Assembly (NCBI GenBank): GCA_934140285.1
Contig: CAKPBI010000009.1
Location: forward strand, 1-64,000
Length of the DNA: 64,000 bases
Direction of reading: 5' to 3'
DNA from: an uncultured Bacilli bacterium
GTDB taxonomy: Bacteria > Bacillota_I > Bacilli_A > ML615J-28 > CAG-313
In this document: positions 1-9,558 of the stretch, piece after piece
Layout: every line of letters starts with the position of its first letter
Numbering within the stretch: position 1 is the stretch's first letter
Program-made: the position numbers and the translations under genes
The notes under the pieces: model-generated
Databases searched by the model: none
What the model saw: the letters and a program-made list of their open reading frames with translations, nothing else
What the model was told of the DNA's origin: nothing

Positions 1-636
1 CTAATTCCTTTAATTAGCGATTTTTGCTCGCTATTGAAAGAACTTTGTAATAGGTATTTCAAATCGGTTCACAATGTCACGTCGCTGGGTTATGTAACAC
101 TTAAAGATATTTTGACCGAGCGTAAGGAATATTGCGGTAAAGACGGCACATATACTCACGGAACTTTATCAAAAGAAGGCGTTTCACCCAAAACAGAGCG
201 ATACGACAGGGATTTTCTTGTCAAAAACGAGAATAAGCAGTATAAAGTAACGCACTTTAACGATATTTGCTATAATCCGGCGAATTTGAAATTTGGCGTG
301 ATATGTCGCAATACTTATGGCGATTTAATATTTTCGCCGATATATGTAACGTTTGAAATAGCCGATACGGTGTATCCCGCTTATATAGAACTGTTTTTAA
401 CAAACGCAAATTTTATAGGCAGAATAAGACGTTACGAGCAAGGAACTGTTTATGAGAGAATGGCTGTATATCCGGAAGATTTCTTGTCGTATGAAACACG
501 TATGCCAATATACGAAGAGCAAGTGAAATTTGCCGATAAAATACAGCGCATTCAAGACAAAATAGAGTTAGAAACGTTATTCTTAAATTATCTACAAAAG
601 CAACGTAAATACCTTCTTAACGCTATGTTCATATAA
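1..636 (+). CDS. Type I restriction specificity (HsdS) half-gene, partial at window start; probable alternate TRD cassette
   Basis: The frame is open from base 1, so the true 5' end lies outside the window; a TTG at 34 is the first possible start inside. The product matches the second half of the HsdS encoded on the opposite strand at 629-1816: both begin near LKELCN, run through one target-recognition domain (with matching AYNPA/CYNPA and Y.V.F segments), and end with nearly the same tail, LLNAMFI versus FLNAMFI. The two genes converge and overlap by 8 bp at their stops. In HsdS proteins each half-gene gives one TRD plus one spacer helix. The likely role is a store of an alternative second TRD, exchanged by inversion. 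Whether it is a full gene upstream cannot be seen. Confidence 0.8.
   Translation, partial: LIPLISDFCSLLKELCNRYFKSVHNVTSLGYVTLKDILTERKEYCGKDGTYTHGTLSKEGVSPKTERYDRDFLVKNENKQYKVTHFNDICYNPANLKFGVICRNTYGDLIFSPIYVTFEIADTVYPAYIELFLTNANFIGRIRRYEQGTVYERMAVYPEDFLSYETRMPIYEEQVKFADKIQRIQDKIELETLFLNYLQKQRKYLLNAMFI
36..52 (+). repeat. Left arm of 17-bp inverted repeat in convergent hsdS genes
   Basis: The sequence GAAAGAACTTTGTAATA occurs here, and its exact reverse complement occurs at 1195-1211. In both genes it encodes the same frame (K-E-L-C-N). The segment between the arms is centred near 623, the convergence point of the two genes, so inversion gives an in-frame swap of the second TRD. Confidence 0.85.
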
Positions 637-1816
637 ACATGGCGTTGAGAAAATAAGATTTTTGCTTTTTCAATGATTCTAAGTATTTTTCTTCGTTCCC
701 AATTAATGTCGCAAATTTGTTTAATGTTGCGGCGATTGCCTTTTGTTTTTCAATGTCTACATATGGAATAAGGATATCACTCATATTTTCATATGTAAGG
801 CATTGACGAACGCTACCTTCTAATTTTTTCTGCAACTCTTTGTAGAAGAAACCTGACTGATAGTAAAAGTTCAAATACTCCGAATTAAGAGTGTTTTTAG
901 TCTTAAAACACACATACATAGGACTTATTATGCCGATTTTGTATGTTGATAATAAGGCGATCGAGCCGATGTTAATTCTTGCGGGATTATACGCAAAGCA
1001 GCCTTCTGTAACCACTTTATAGTTGCTTTTATTTTCACTCGCTATCGTTCTATCTGTAAATTGCTCGGATTGTTTGATAAATCCCATTTTATTGCTGACA
1101 GACAAGACATTTTCGCAACTGTTAGACTTATTTCGAGTGGTTACTTCTTCAATAAAATCCCCAAGCCTGACGGCAGAACCTTTACTGAAAACTTTATTAC
1201 AAAGTTCTTTCTTTAAGACCTTCAAATCACTAATGATTTTGTTTTGGACAGAAATTCTATTATCAAGCAAATCAAGAAAATCGGCAATTGCGCATTGTTC
1301 ACTTATGTCAGGAAAAGTAACTATGTTATCAAGAACTTCATTGTTTCCTATTTTCATATCATGTTTCGCTCCAATGCGAACAATGGGCTTTAAGTAGTTA
1401 TTTATGCGACTTTTTAAGGAAAAATAGTGTTCAATAAAACGGTTGTTCGCATTATCCTTTGTTTTATAAACAGCATATAGTGTCGATACAATTCCAACTT
1501 TATTCCGATTAGTTTTTATAATGCCATACGGATATAATGCCAACGGACTTTTTGTGTAAACAATATCTCCTTTTTCAACTATGTGATAAGGGAGAACAGA
1601 TTCTCCTGCGTAAGAACGTCCTAAAAGTGCTATTTGATTTACTATTCCTAATTCTCCTGAAACAGACAGCACATCTTCTTTTGAAAATCTTCCGTCCTTA
1701 TTTCGCTTTGAACTTACAAATAAGTAGTTTGATAGGCTAATTTTAGTCCATTCTGTTGTATATCTTTTGAATCTCAAAGTTGGAACATTAAGGGCTTTAT
1801 TTTCTTTATTATCCAT
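629..1816 (-). CDS. hsdS: Type I restriction-modification specificity subunit HsdS
   Basis: A 395-aa S subunit, which directs the HsdM/HsdR complex to a bipartite DNA target. It has two TRD-plus-helix halves: TRD1 about residues 10-165 (starting TLRFKRYTTEWTKI), a first conserved helix region with an ISEQ.AIADFLD.LD motif near 170-185, then TRD2 about 215-350 and a second IEKQKAIAATL helix. The gene lies 9 bp downstream of hsdM in an hsdR-hsdM-hsdS operon. It ends in TGA and overlaps the convergent half-gene. Base composition is less AT-rich than in hsdM and hsdR beside it, which suggests separate exchange of the specificity gene. The present arrangement is probably one of at least two states. 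Confidence 0.93.
   Translation of the reverse strand: MDNKENKALNVPTLRFKRYTTEWTKISLSNYLFVSSKRNKDGRFSKEDVLSVSGELGIVNQIALLGRSYAGESVLPYHIVEKGDIVYTKSPLALYPYGIIKTNRNKVGIVSTLYAVYKTKDNANNRFIEHYFSLKSRINNYLKPIVRIGAKHDMKIGNNEVLDNIVTFPDISEQCAIADFLDLLDNRISVQNKIISDLKVLKKELCNKVFSKGSAVRLGDFIEEVTTRNKSNSCENVLSVSNKMGFIKQSEQFTDRTIASENKSNYKVVTEGCFAYNPARINIGSIALLSTYKIGIISPMYVCFKTKNTLNSEYLNFYYQSGFFYKELQKKLEGSVRQCLTYENMSDILIPYVDIEKQKAIAATLNKFATLIGNEEKYLESLKKQKSYFLNAMFI
1195..1211 (-). repeat. Right arm of 17-bp inverted repeat in hsdS
   Basis: This is the exact reverse complement of 36-52. It falls in the middle of the complete hsdS, at the start of the central spacer region between TRD1 and TRD2. That is the usual crossover place for hsdS shuffling systems. 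Confidence 0.85.
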
Positions 1817-1825
1817 AGTTTCACC

Positions 1826-3433
1826 TTATAATCCTAATTCCTTTAGATACTTTTCAATTTCTTTATCTAATTCTGCTCGTTCTTGTTCTAATTTTTTAAT
1901 TTCAGCCATTACTTGATGAATATCTATTGGTTCTTCTTCTTCAAAGGTATCAACATACCTAGGAATATTTAAATTATAGTCATTTTCAGCGACTTCTTTT
2001 AGCGTTGCTACATGACAGTATTTATCAATATCTTTTCTATTTTTATAAGCTTCTAAAATTCTATTTATGTCTTCTTCTCTTAGATAGTTTTGATTTTTAC
2101 CATTTTCAAAATATTTTGAAGCATCAATAAATACAATATCATCATAGTTTCTACACTTCTTTAGTACTAATATGCAAGTTGGTATTCCGGTTCCAAAAAA
2201 CAAATTAGCTGGAAGACCAATTACAGCATCCAAATAGTTGTAATCTTTAATTATTTTAGTTCTAATTGTTGCTTCAGATGAACCTCTAAATAGAACACCA
2301 TGTGGCAAAACAACTGCTAATGTACCACTATCATTAAGGTGATAAATCATGTGTTCAAGAAACGCAAAATCTGCTTTTGATGCAGGAGCATACTTACCAT
2401 CATATCCATTAAATCGAGGATCTTCATCTTTGCCGGCTGGTTCCCATTTTGCTGAATAAGGTGGATTGGCAACAACAGCATCAAATTTTAAACCTTTATG
2501 TTTTTCTGCAGGTCTTTCCAATGTATCATCATTTGCTATATTAAATTTTTCATAATCCACATTGTGTAAAAGCATATTCATTCTAGCTAAGTTATATGTA
2601 GTTGAGACCATTTCTTGTCCATATAATTTAATAGTTTTAGGATTGTTAACATTATTTCTTACTCTAAGTAATAAAGAACCAGAGCCACAGGTTGGGTCAT
2701 ATGCTGATTTAATATTTTTGTTATCCAATGTAACAATTCTTGCTAATAATTCTGACACTTGTGCAGGAGTATAAAACTCTCCTGCTTTTTTTCCAGCACT
2801 TGCTGCAAATTTACCTATTAAATACTCATAAGCGTGACCTAAAATATCAAAGTTTGTTTCAGAAATATCTAGTTTTAAATCTTCTATATTTAGAATAATT
2901 TTACCTATTAGTTTACTTCTTTCTGCCTCACCTTTTCCAAGTTTATTTGAATCTAAATCCATATCATCAAATAAATCTTCAAAATCATCTTGAGATGAAA
3001 TTCCAATTGTCGAAGAAATCAAAGCTTTTATTCCTTCTTTTAAATCTTCAACTGTAAATTCACTATATCCTTCTTTTCTGTTAATTTGGTTCACAAATTC
3101 ACAAAATAGATATTTAGGATCTAAAAAATAACCAATTGTTCGTGTAGAAAGTTCAATTATACTTTTTTGTAATTCCGTTAAAGTGTCATTATGCTTTCTT
3201 ATTTTATCTTCATTTTTCCAAACTTCAATAAAAGTTAAACCATCATCTGCTAATTCTTCATTAACAATTTGAATAATTTTATCTGAAAGAAATTTGTAAA
3301 ATATTAATCCCAAAATGTAATTTTTAAATTCGCTAGCATCCATATTTCCGCGAAGTTCATTTGCTATTGCCCATAGTTTATTATCTACATCAGCTTGTTG
3401 TTTTGCAAGTAATGCATCTTTATCAATTCCCAT
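1826..3433 (-). CDS. hsdM: Type I restriction-modification DNA methyltransferase subunit HsdM
   Basis: 535 aa, close to the family length. It shows the N-terminal HsdM helical domain (residues 1-150), then SAM-binding motif I DPTCGSGSLL near 245 and catalytic motif IV NPPY near 326, typical of N6-adenine methylation. Together with HsdS it forms the modification enzyme, and with HsdR the restriction complex. A good ribosome site (AGGAGG) precedes the ATG. It sits 10 bp after hsdR and 9 bp before hsdS, so the three are one transcript. No truncation or lost motif is visible. Confidence 0.96.
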   Translation of the reverse strand: MGIDKDALLAKQQADVDNKLWAIANELRGNMDASEFKNYILGLIFYKFLSDKIIQIVNEELADDGLTFIEVWKNEDKIRKHNDTLTELQKSIIELSTRTIGYFLDPKYLFCEFVNQINRKEGYSEFTVEDLKEGIKALISSTIGISSQDDFEDLFDDMDLDSNKLGKGEAERSKLIGKIILNIEDLKLDISETNFDILGHAYEYLIGKFAASAGKKAGEFYTPAQVSELLARIVTLDNKNIKSAYDPTCGSGSLLLRVRNNVNNPKTIKLYGQEMVSTTYNLARMNMLLHNVDYEKFNIANDDTLERPAEKHKGLKFDAVVANPPYSAKWEPAGKDEDPRFNGYDGKYAPASKADFAFLEHMIYHLNDSGTLAVVLPHGVLFRGSSEATIRTKIIKDYNYLDAVIGLPANLFFGTGIPTCILVLKKCRNYDDIVFIDASKYFENGKNQNYLREEDINRILEAYKNRKDIDKYCHVATLKEVAENDYNLNIPRYVDTFEEEEPIDIHQVMAEIKKLEQERAELDKEIEKYLKELGL

Positions 3434-3443
3434 ATTATTCCTC

Positions 3444-6287
3444 CTAATTATATAATGTATATTGTGTAGCTATGTCTAATATTTTATTTTTAATTTCATC
3501 CATTAATTGATTAGTTATCATAATAAACATCAATTCTGGATGTTTTTTCTTGTAATTTTCCTTAACTTCTTTAGTAATTAATAATTTTATATCTGAATTG
3601 TCTATTTGTCTAAAATAATCATATCTAATTACTAGTTTATTCAATTCATCATACGATATTTCATATTCGTTGGACATTTTTTCAAGTTCTATTTTTCTCT
3701 TTTCCTCTATAAATTTTGATAATTCATTATCTACGGAAGAATCCTTTGGTAATGTAGGAAGTACATTTGTAATGAATTGTTCCAATAGCTCTCTTTTACT
3801 AATTAAAATTGGATCAGTTGACTTTCTTAATATTTTAATTAAAGTTTCAATACTAATTGTTCTTTTTCCTTCTTCAGATGCAATTTTTCGTAATAGATTT
3901 AATATGTAATCAACATCTATTCTATCTGTTTGAACCAATTCAATATCAAACGATACGTCTGCAATTACTGAAACCTTTTCAGGGTGTTTTATAAATTCTT
4001 TATAAATCTCTGTATATTTTGCCTTGAAAGAATTATATTCATCTGCTGTAATATCATCTTTTAATGTAATTGGAAATGAAAATTCACAAAAATTTTGTAA
4101 ACATATCATATACCTTGCTACTTTTTTAAATCTATTAATAAATTCTATTTTAGCAGTATCTCCCTCAAGCAGATCAACATCATTAGGTGTTGCAGTATAG
4201 TCTCTTAAGTTACTCAATGCTTTTCTGAAATCGTCTAAATATTCATCAAATGTTTTAACCAACACGGCATCGTGGTCTTCTTTCGAATATAAAGTAACTG
4301 CTCGATCAACGTCGGTAGGAGTTGTTCTATAGCATATAATATTTCCAAATTGCTTAGTAGAATCGTGAAGTCTATTAGTTCTTGAAAAAGCTTGAATTAA
4401 ATTATGATATTTCAATGTTTTATCTAAGAATAATGTATTAATTCTCCAAGAATCATATCCTGTTAGCATCATATTTACAACTAAAATTAAGTCAATTTTT
4501 CCATCTCTAAAATCTTCCCTTACATCTTCAAAATATTCAGCACAATTTGAAATTGAATAATTCTTTTTCGTAATTTTGGAATAATCGTCCATTACTTTTT
4601 GAAGTTGCTGTTGTGGTATTTTGTCTTTTACACCTATTTCTTCAGTGTCAATATCATTAGGTGCATAAGTAAAGATAGCTGCTATTTTTATTTGTTGTTC
4701 TTCAGGCAACATTTGTATTTGATGTTGAAATTCTTCATAATATTCCATTAATAACGGAATACTTGATATAGCAAAAATTGCGTTATATTTTTTATGTAGT
4801 GTAATATTAGAAAAGTTGCTTAATATGTGTTCAGTTATATTTTTAATTCTTATTGGACTATTAATTAATTCTTCTGAATCGATCGCTTCAACTTTTTCGT
4901 CTTTTCCAACACTTTCTACAATATTTATAGTTTTGAAATATTGTACATTAAAACCTAAAACCATGTGTGCATTGATTGCATCTTTAATCTTATATGAATG
5001 AACAGGTTTACCACCAAATATCGATTCTGTAGTTTGACCACTTGCATTCATATTTTCTGCAAATATTGGAGTTCCTGTAAATCCAAACATTTGTGCTTTT
5101 GGAAAAGCTCTTAAAATATGTTTACGCATTTCACCAAAGTTACTTCTATGACATTCGTCAATTATAAAAACTACTTTACCTTTATTTAATTCCACCGCTT
5201 CAGCAAACTTTTTGTTGGAGCAAAGATTTGACATCTTTTGGATAGTTGTAGTAATCATCTTGACAGATGAATCTAAAAAGCTTGTCGATAATTTATCAGT
5301 TCCATCAATATTAACAACAGCACCTTTTTCAAAAGAGTTAAAATTTCGAACAGTTTGTCTATCAAGGTCACGTCTATCAACCAAGAATACAACCTTATTA
5401 AATTTTCCGGTATCTCTTAAACATTGAGCAAGTTTAAAACTGGTTAAAGTTTTACCACTTCCTGTTGTATGCCACACAAAACCATTATTTGTTGTATTCA
5501 AAGCTCGATCCAATAAGTTTTCAACAGCCCATATTTGATAAGGTCTAAGTATCATTAAATCCTTTTCAGACTCGTTAATAACAATGTAATTTGAAATTGT
5601 TTTGCAAATATTACACTTAGTTAATCTATCATCAACAAACTCACTTAATTTATTAACAAAAACGTTGTTTGGATCCGACCATGTAAATAAATTTTCTTTT
5701 TTGAATGGCTTATCTGAGTTAGCAAAATATTTAGTAACTGCTCCATTTGAAATTACAAAATATTGTATATATTTAAATAGACCTTTATAGATTGTTCTTC
5801 TATATCTCTCAATTTGTCCAAAGGCTTGATCTAATGATTCACCGTTTTTTTTCAATTCAATTTGTAGTAATGGTAAACCATTTACTAAGATTGTAACGTC
5901 AAACCTACCGTCAAATTCTGATGATTGCTTAATTTGATGAGCTACCTGTACAATATTTTTACACCAGTCAATTTTTTCATAGATTCGTATATTCTTTTTT
6001 TCTCCATTATCCATGGTAATAGTTTGCATTTGGCGAAGATTTCTTGAACATTTGTAAATTGTATTATATTTTTCTATTTCATTTAATAATCTTCTAAATT
6101 CGGTATCAGACAACGTAATACCATTAAACTTATTGATCTGTTTCCTTAAATTATCATAAAGCGTTTTATCATCATGTACTTTAACAAAAGCATCTTCTTC
6201 GTCAGTTGAATGAAATTGTATTCGTAATTGTTCAATGAGTTGGTTTTCTAATTCTAATTCTGTTTGTTCTCCTATGTAATTTGGCAT
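3444..6287 (-). CDS. hsdR: Type I restriction endonuclease subunit HsdR
   Basis: 947 aa. The N-terminal nuclease domain has the PD-(D/E)XK core (VTILVNGLPLLQIELKK, about residues 130-150). The translocase motor follows with Walker A TTGSGKT near 275, the DECH box (FIIDECHRSNFG) near 374 and the helicase motif GFTGTPIF. It cuts unmethylated DNA after ATP-driven translocation, together with HsdM and HsdS encoded just downstream. All key motifs are present, so the system looks active. The 213 bp upstream of the start carry the promoter region (a TATAAT near the start) and no other gene. This protein is only distantly like the 1040-aa HsdR at 22467, so the two systems have separate origins. Confidence 0.96.
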   Translation of the reverse strand: MPNYIGEQTELELENQLIEQLRIQFHSTDEEDAFVKVHDDKTLYDNLRKQINKFNGITLSDTEFRRLLNEIEKYNTIYKCSRNLRQMQTITMDNGEKKNIRIYEKIDWCKNIVQVAHQIKQSSEFDGRFDVTILVNGLPLLQIELKKNGESLDQAFGQIERYRRTIYKGLFKYIQYFVISNGAVTKYFANSDKPFKKENLFTWSDPNNVFVNKLSEFVDDRLTKCNICKTISNYIVINESEKDLMILRPYQIWAVENLLDRALNTTNNGFVWHTTGSGKTLTSFKLAQCLRDTGKFNKVVFLVDRRDLDRQTVRNFNSFEKGAVVNIDGTDKLSTSFLDSSVKMITTTIQKMSNLCSNKKFAEAVELNKGKVVFIIDECHRSNFGEMRKHILRAFPKAQMFGFTGTPIFAENMNASGQTTESIFGGKPVHSYKIKDAINAHMVLGFNVQYFKTINIVESVGKDEKVEAIDSEELINSPIRIKNITEHILSNFSNITLHKKYNAIFAISSIPLLMEYYEEFQHQIQMLPEEQQIKIAAIFTYAPNDIDTEEIGVKDKIPQQQLQKVMDDYSKITKKNYSISNCAEYFEDVREDFRDGKIDLILVVNMMLTGYDSWRINTLFLDKTLKYHNLIQAFSRTNRLHDSTKQFGNIICYRTTPTDVDRAVTLYSKEDHDAVLVKTFDEYLDDFRKALSNLRDYTATPNDVDLLEGDTAKIEFINRFKKVARYMICLQNFCEFSFPITLKDDITADEYNSFKAKYTEIYKEFIKHPEKVSVIADVSFDIELVQTDRIDVDYILNLLRKIASEEGKRTISIETLIKILRKSTDPILISKRELLEQFITNVLPTLPKDSSVDNELSKFIEEKRKIELEKMSNEYEISYDELNKLVIRYDYFRQIDNSDIKLLITKEVKENYKKKHPELMFIMITNQLMDEIKNKILDIATQYTLYN

Positions 6288-6500
6288 ATATAAACTCCTT
6301 TCTTAAGTAAATTATATTTATCGTTTGAACCTACCCAAAAATATTGGACACATTTTTATTAAATTTGGCTTTTTATTCAATATGTTTTATATTGCAATTT
6401 CATTTTTCTATAGAAGTGAACAAACGTTTCAATATTTTAAGTAATTTGTATCATATAAAATGACATCATGTAACTTCTTTTATCATTAATAATTAGTTTC

Positions 6501-8414
6501 TTATTTAAAAATTTTTTTGATTTCTTCCAATTCTCTAACTAAATCATCTAGAGATATATTCATAGCAAAGTTAAAAGGAATAATTTGACTTTTATAATGT
6601 GAATCCTGATTCAACATAACTTTTTTCATCATAAAACTTTCTCTTGAATAATTAGGAAACATGATTTTAAATTCATTTATTGATTGCACTAAATTTAATT
6701 TTTCTAAAGTTGTATTTTTAGATTTAAATTTTTTTAAAATATCAGTTTTTTGTGGTTCATTTAAGGTTAAAATAAATTCTCTAATCTTACTTTCAATCCA
6801 TACCCTTATGCCACAAATGTATAAGATTTTTGTTATAGTATTTTCTTCAAAGGAGTTTTTATAGCTAATTGGTGTTTCTTCTATTAATTTTAAGAAATAA
6901 TCATTATTTAAATCTTTATACTTTATTTCGCTTAAAATATTAGAATTAAATTTAAATGGTTCATCATAATGAAATACTTTATGTCCACTAAACAATTTAC
7001 CTTCTTCACAATTTTCTCTATATGATAATAAATCTATATATGGATTCATATCTTTAATATTTTCCAATGATAAAATGGAATTATTAATATTCTCTGATTT
7101 TATTCTTTCCAATATCAATTTTGAGTTGTGTTTTTCAATATAATAATATTCAAATCTACTACTATATTGAGTGTTAATGATATTAATTGTTTCTATATTA
7201 TGTGTAAACACAATTATTTTTTTATTGTTTTTTGCAGTCTCTACAATTCTAAATATAATTCTGTATTGATTAACAAAATCATAACTACTTAATGGATCAT
7301 CAATAATTAATAATTGCTTATTACTTCCCTTAAAAGATAGTAATTTTATGACTAAACAAAGTTCATTCAATTCACCAGTACTATATGTAGTATATTTTCT
7401 TGGTAAAGTTATGTTAACTTCTTTGTTTTTATCATTAAAAGTTATGTTAGCACCTTTATATATTTGTTCAAATTGCTCTTTTATAAAACTTTTGTTATCA
7501 GACATCGCTTTATAAAAACTATCTCTCTGAGATTCCAATTCTTGAATTTTACTCTCGATTTCTGTTAATCTGGCTGCTTTTTTCACAATATCTATATATT
7601 CATTGTAATTGCAATTTGATAATGCAATTGTTATAAGCGTTTCAATATCAATAGCTTTGGAAACTTCAATTAATCTGTTTATAATTTGCTTTTGTTCATC
7701 TTCAGATTTTGTAACAACATATGAAAAATTTGCAAATAAGTTATAACTTAAAGAAAGTAATTCTTTTCTTTTTTCGTTAATATATTTAAAAATATTAACG
7801 TTTTCCGTTCCACAAACTGGGCATTTTGTTGATGACTTATCTAAATGTCCTTCTATTATATCGTAGATATCTAATAAATACATTTGAGTGTAATCATGTA
7901 TTTGTGAAGAAATATCTGTTATTTTTTTGATCACTTCCATATTTTTAATTAATTTAGGAATGTCATTTAATCCAACGCAAGAAATAATTTTTTTATATAA
8001 ATTTTCATCAATATCAACAATTGTAAACTGCTTGTTCCCAGTATACAAATTTGAAAATTCTGTATTCAATTCCTTTGCTTCTTGTATTTTTTTAATTCCA
8101 AGATTCTTAAAACACTCTTTTATTGATATTTTTTTGTTAATTTCATCTTTTTCATGATTAAATAAATTTAATTCTGAAAGATCTATTGAAATTGTAATAT
8201 TTTTGTCAGCTCCGCTAAATTTTGGCTTATTTTCGTAATCAAGAAATTGAAAATTATTCTCTTGAGTCTTCTTCAAATAATTATATATCGATGTTTTACC
8301 AATTCCATTAAATCCAAAAATTATTTTATTTGAATCATCAAATTCAAAATTCTCATCAAATGATAAATAATTCACTCCATCTTTATCAAAATCGTTTTGA
8401 GAAAAAACCTTCAT
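6501..8414 (-). CDS. ABC-type ATPase with zinc hook, RloC/AAA_13-like; possible defence effector
   Basis: 637 aa. Walker A is GFNGIGKTS (residues 34-42). A CPVCG zinc-hook motif lies at 198-202 between helical stretches. An ABC signature-like YSTGEL is near 344, Walker B LLIIDDP is at 368-374 and a switch histidine FTHN is near 400. This is the layout of Rad50-like AAA_13 proteins such as RloC, an anticodon nuclease that responds to DNA damage or restriction stress. The last 200 residues, where RloC carries its nuclease, contain an LNQDSH segment near 608-613, but I cannot confirm the Arg-Glu-His triad. It is shorter than typical RloC. It lies 41 bp after the DUF3883 gene and looks like the last gene of the C-M-nuclease operon. 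ATPase: sure. Nuclease: open. Confidence 0.75.
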   Translation of the reverse strand: MKVFSQNDFDKDGVNYLSFDENFEFDDSNKIIFGFNGIGKTSIYNYLKKTQENNFQFLDYENKPKFSGADKNITISIDLSELNLFNHEKDEINKKISIKECFKNLGIKKIQEAKELNTEFSNLYTGNKQFTIVDIDENLYKKIISCVGLNDIPKLIKNMEVIKKITDISSQIHDYTQMYLLDIYDIIEGHLDKSSTKCPVCGTENVNIFKYINEKRKELLSLSYNLFANFSYVVTKSEDEQKQIINRLIEVSKAIDIETLITIALSNCNYNEYIDIVKKAARLTEIESKIQELESQRDSFYKAMSDNKSFIKEQFEQIYKGANITFNDKNKEVNITLPRKYTTYSTGELNELCLVIKLLSFKGSNKQLLIIDDPLSSYDFVNQYRIIFRIVETAKNNKKIIVFTHNIETINIINTQYSSRFEYYYIEKHNSKLILERIKSENINNSILSLENIKDMNPYIDLLSYRENCEEGKLFSGHKVFHYDEPFKFNSNILSEIKYKDLNNDYFLKLIEETPISYKNSFEENTITKILYICGIRVWIESKIREFILTLNEPQKTDILKKFKSKNTTLEKLNLVQSINEFKIMFPNYSRESFMMKKVMLNQDSHYKSQIIPFNFAMNISLDDLVRELEEIKKIFK

Positions 8415-8455
8415 TTTTATTCACTCTCCTTTACAATCAACATCTAAAAAATCAT

Positions 8456-9544
8456 TTAACCATAAAAACGAACAGATGGATATTCTTGTCTCAAAGATAA
8501 TACCTGTTCACATGTAAATTGCTTCGTTTTAGGCAAAGGACTATTAACTTCTGTAACCAAAATTAAAATATAATTATCTTTATATTTTTTCATGAATTTA
8601 ATTTCTCCACTCGACATATTGAATATCTCTTTTGTTCCACAAGTAGATTTTACTTCGATATATTTTTTTATTCCATTTTCAGTATACTCAATATCATATG
8701 GAGATGTTGGATATTCTTCACTAGTATGCAACACATCTTTTATACAATCATTTATTAATTCTAAAATATGTTCGTAAACAAATTGTTCTCCAATTTTGCC
8801 GTTTATAACTCTCGACTTATTAATTTGATCAAAATTAATATTATAAGTAGAACCATTATAGTCACTAGTAGTCAATGTATAATCATCAGCAATAACATCT
8901 TGAGCTTCTAAATTTATTTCATCAATTAGTAATTTTTTGCCTACTCCTTTTTGTTTTTTAAACACTTTAGAAAGTAATAATCCTTCTAATCCTACTAAAG
9001 AAGTAATAAAATTAATACTCTTATTATCAGTATCAATTTCAAATGCTCTAACAACAAATGCAAATCCTCCATTTTGTTCTAATATAGAATTTAAAACTTT
9101 TGCATTATCTATATTATATCCTAAAGAATTATAATGTAGTGATATCGGGTAATGTAATTTTTGTCTTCCTAAATGTGTATTATGTACTTTCTTACCTTTT
9201 TTATTAATAATAAATTTGTCAATTTCCTCTTTAACATACATTCCAAAAGACGATTTACAATCAAGTTTAATTCCATCAAAACATATTTCCTTAAACTCAA
9301 AGAAATATAACAATTTACTACTAGCTTGTGATGTAGTTTTATTCAAGCAGTTCTTAATTAAATCTTGTGGAATATCTTTTAGTTCTAAACCACTATTATA
9401 TAGATTCATAATATCATTTCGCCATTTACTAGGATCCTTAGACTGATTAATTGGTGTGCTAACCGTTGCGGTTTGGCCTTTTTTATAGTCATTATATAAT
9501 CCATAAAATAAAGACTTTTCATCTATCTTAAATATAAATTTCAT
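8456..9544 (-). CDS. DUF3883/PD-(D/E)XK-fold protein, probable restriction endonuclease partner of the C5 methyltransferase
   Basis: 362 aa. The N-terminal 240 residues match nothing I recognise. The C-terminal part reads like DUF3883: IGEQFVYEH at 251-259, then SPYDIEY (D284) and YIEVKST (E297, K299), followed by a helix with SGEIKFM. The spaced E-D-ExK set is the PD-(D/E)XK nuclease core. It lies 14 bp downstream of the DNA methyltransferase gene and ahead of the ATPase gene, all under one C-box-like promoter. In controller-regulated restriction-modification operons this is the place of the endonuclease. Function as the R subunit is inferred from fold and position. Whether it needs the ATPase is unknown. 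Confidence 0.7.
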   Translation of the reverse strand: MKFIFKIDEKSLFYGLYNDYKKGQTATVSTPINQSKDPSKWRNDIMNLYNSGLELKDIPQDLIKNCLNKTTSQASSKLLYFFEFKEICFDGIKLDCKSSFGMYVKEEIDKFIINKKGKKVHNTHLGRQKLHYPISLHYNSLGYNIDNAKVLNSILEQNGGFAFVVRAFEIDTDNKSINFITSLVGLEGLLLSKVFKKQKGVGKKLLIDEINLEAQDVIADDYTLTTSDYNGSTYNINFDQINKSRVINGKIGEQFVYEHILELINDCIKDVLHTSEEYPTSPYDIEYTENGIKKYIEVKSTCGTKEIFNMSSGEIKFMKKYKDNYILILVTEVNSPLPKTKQFTCEQVLSLRQEYPSVRFYG

Positions 9545-9558
9545 ACTACGTCACCTCT

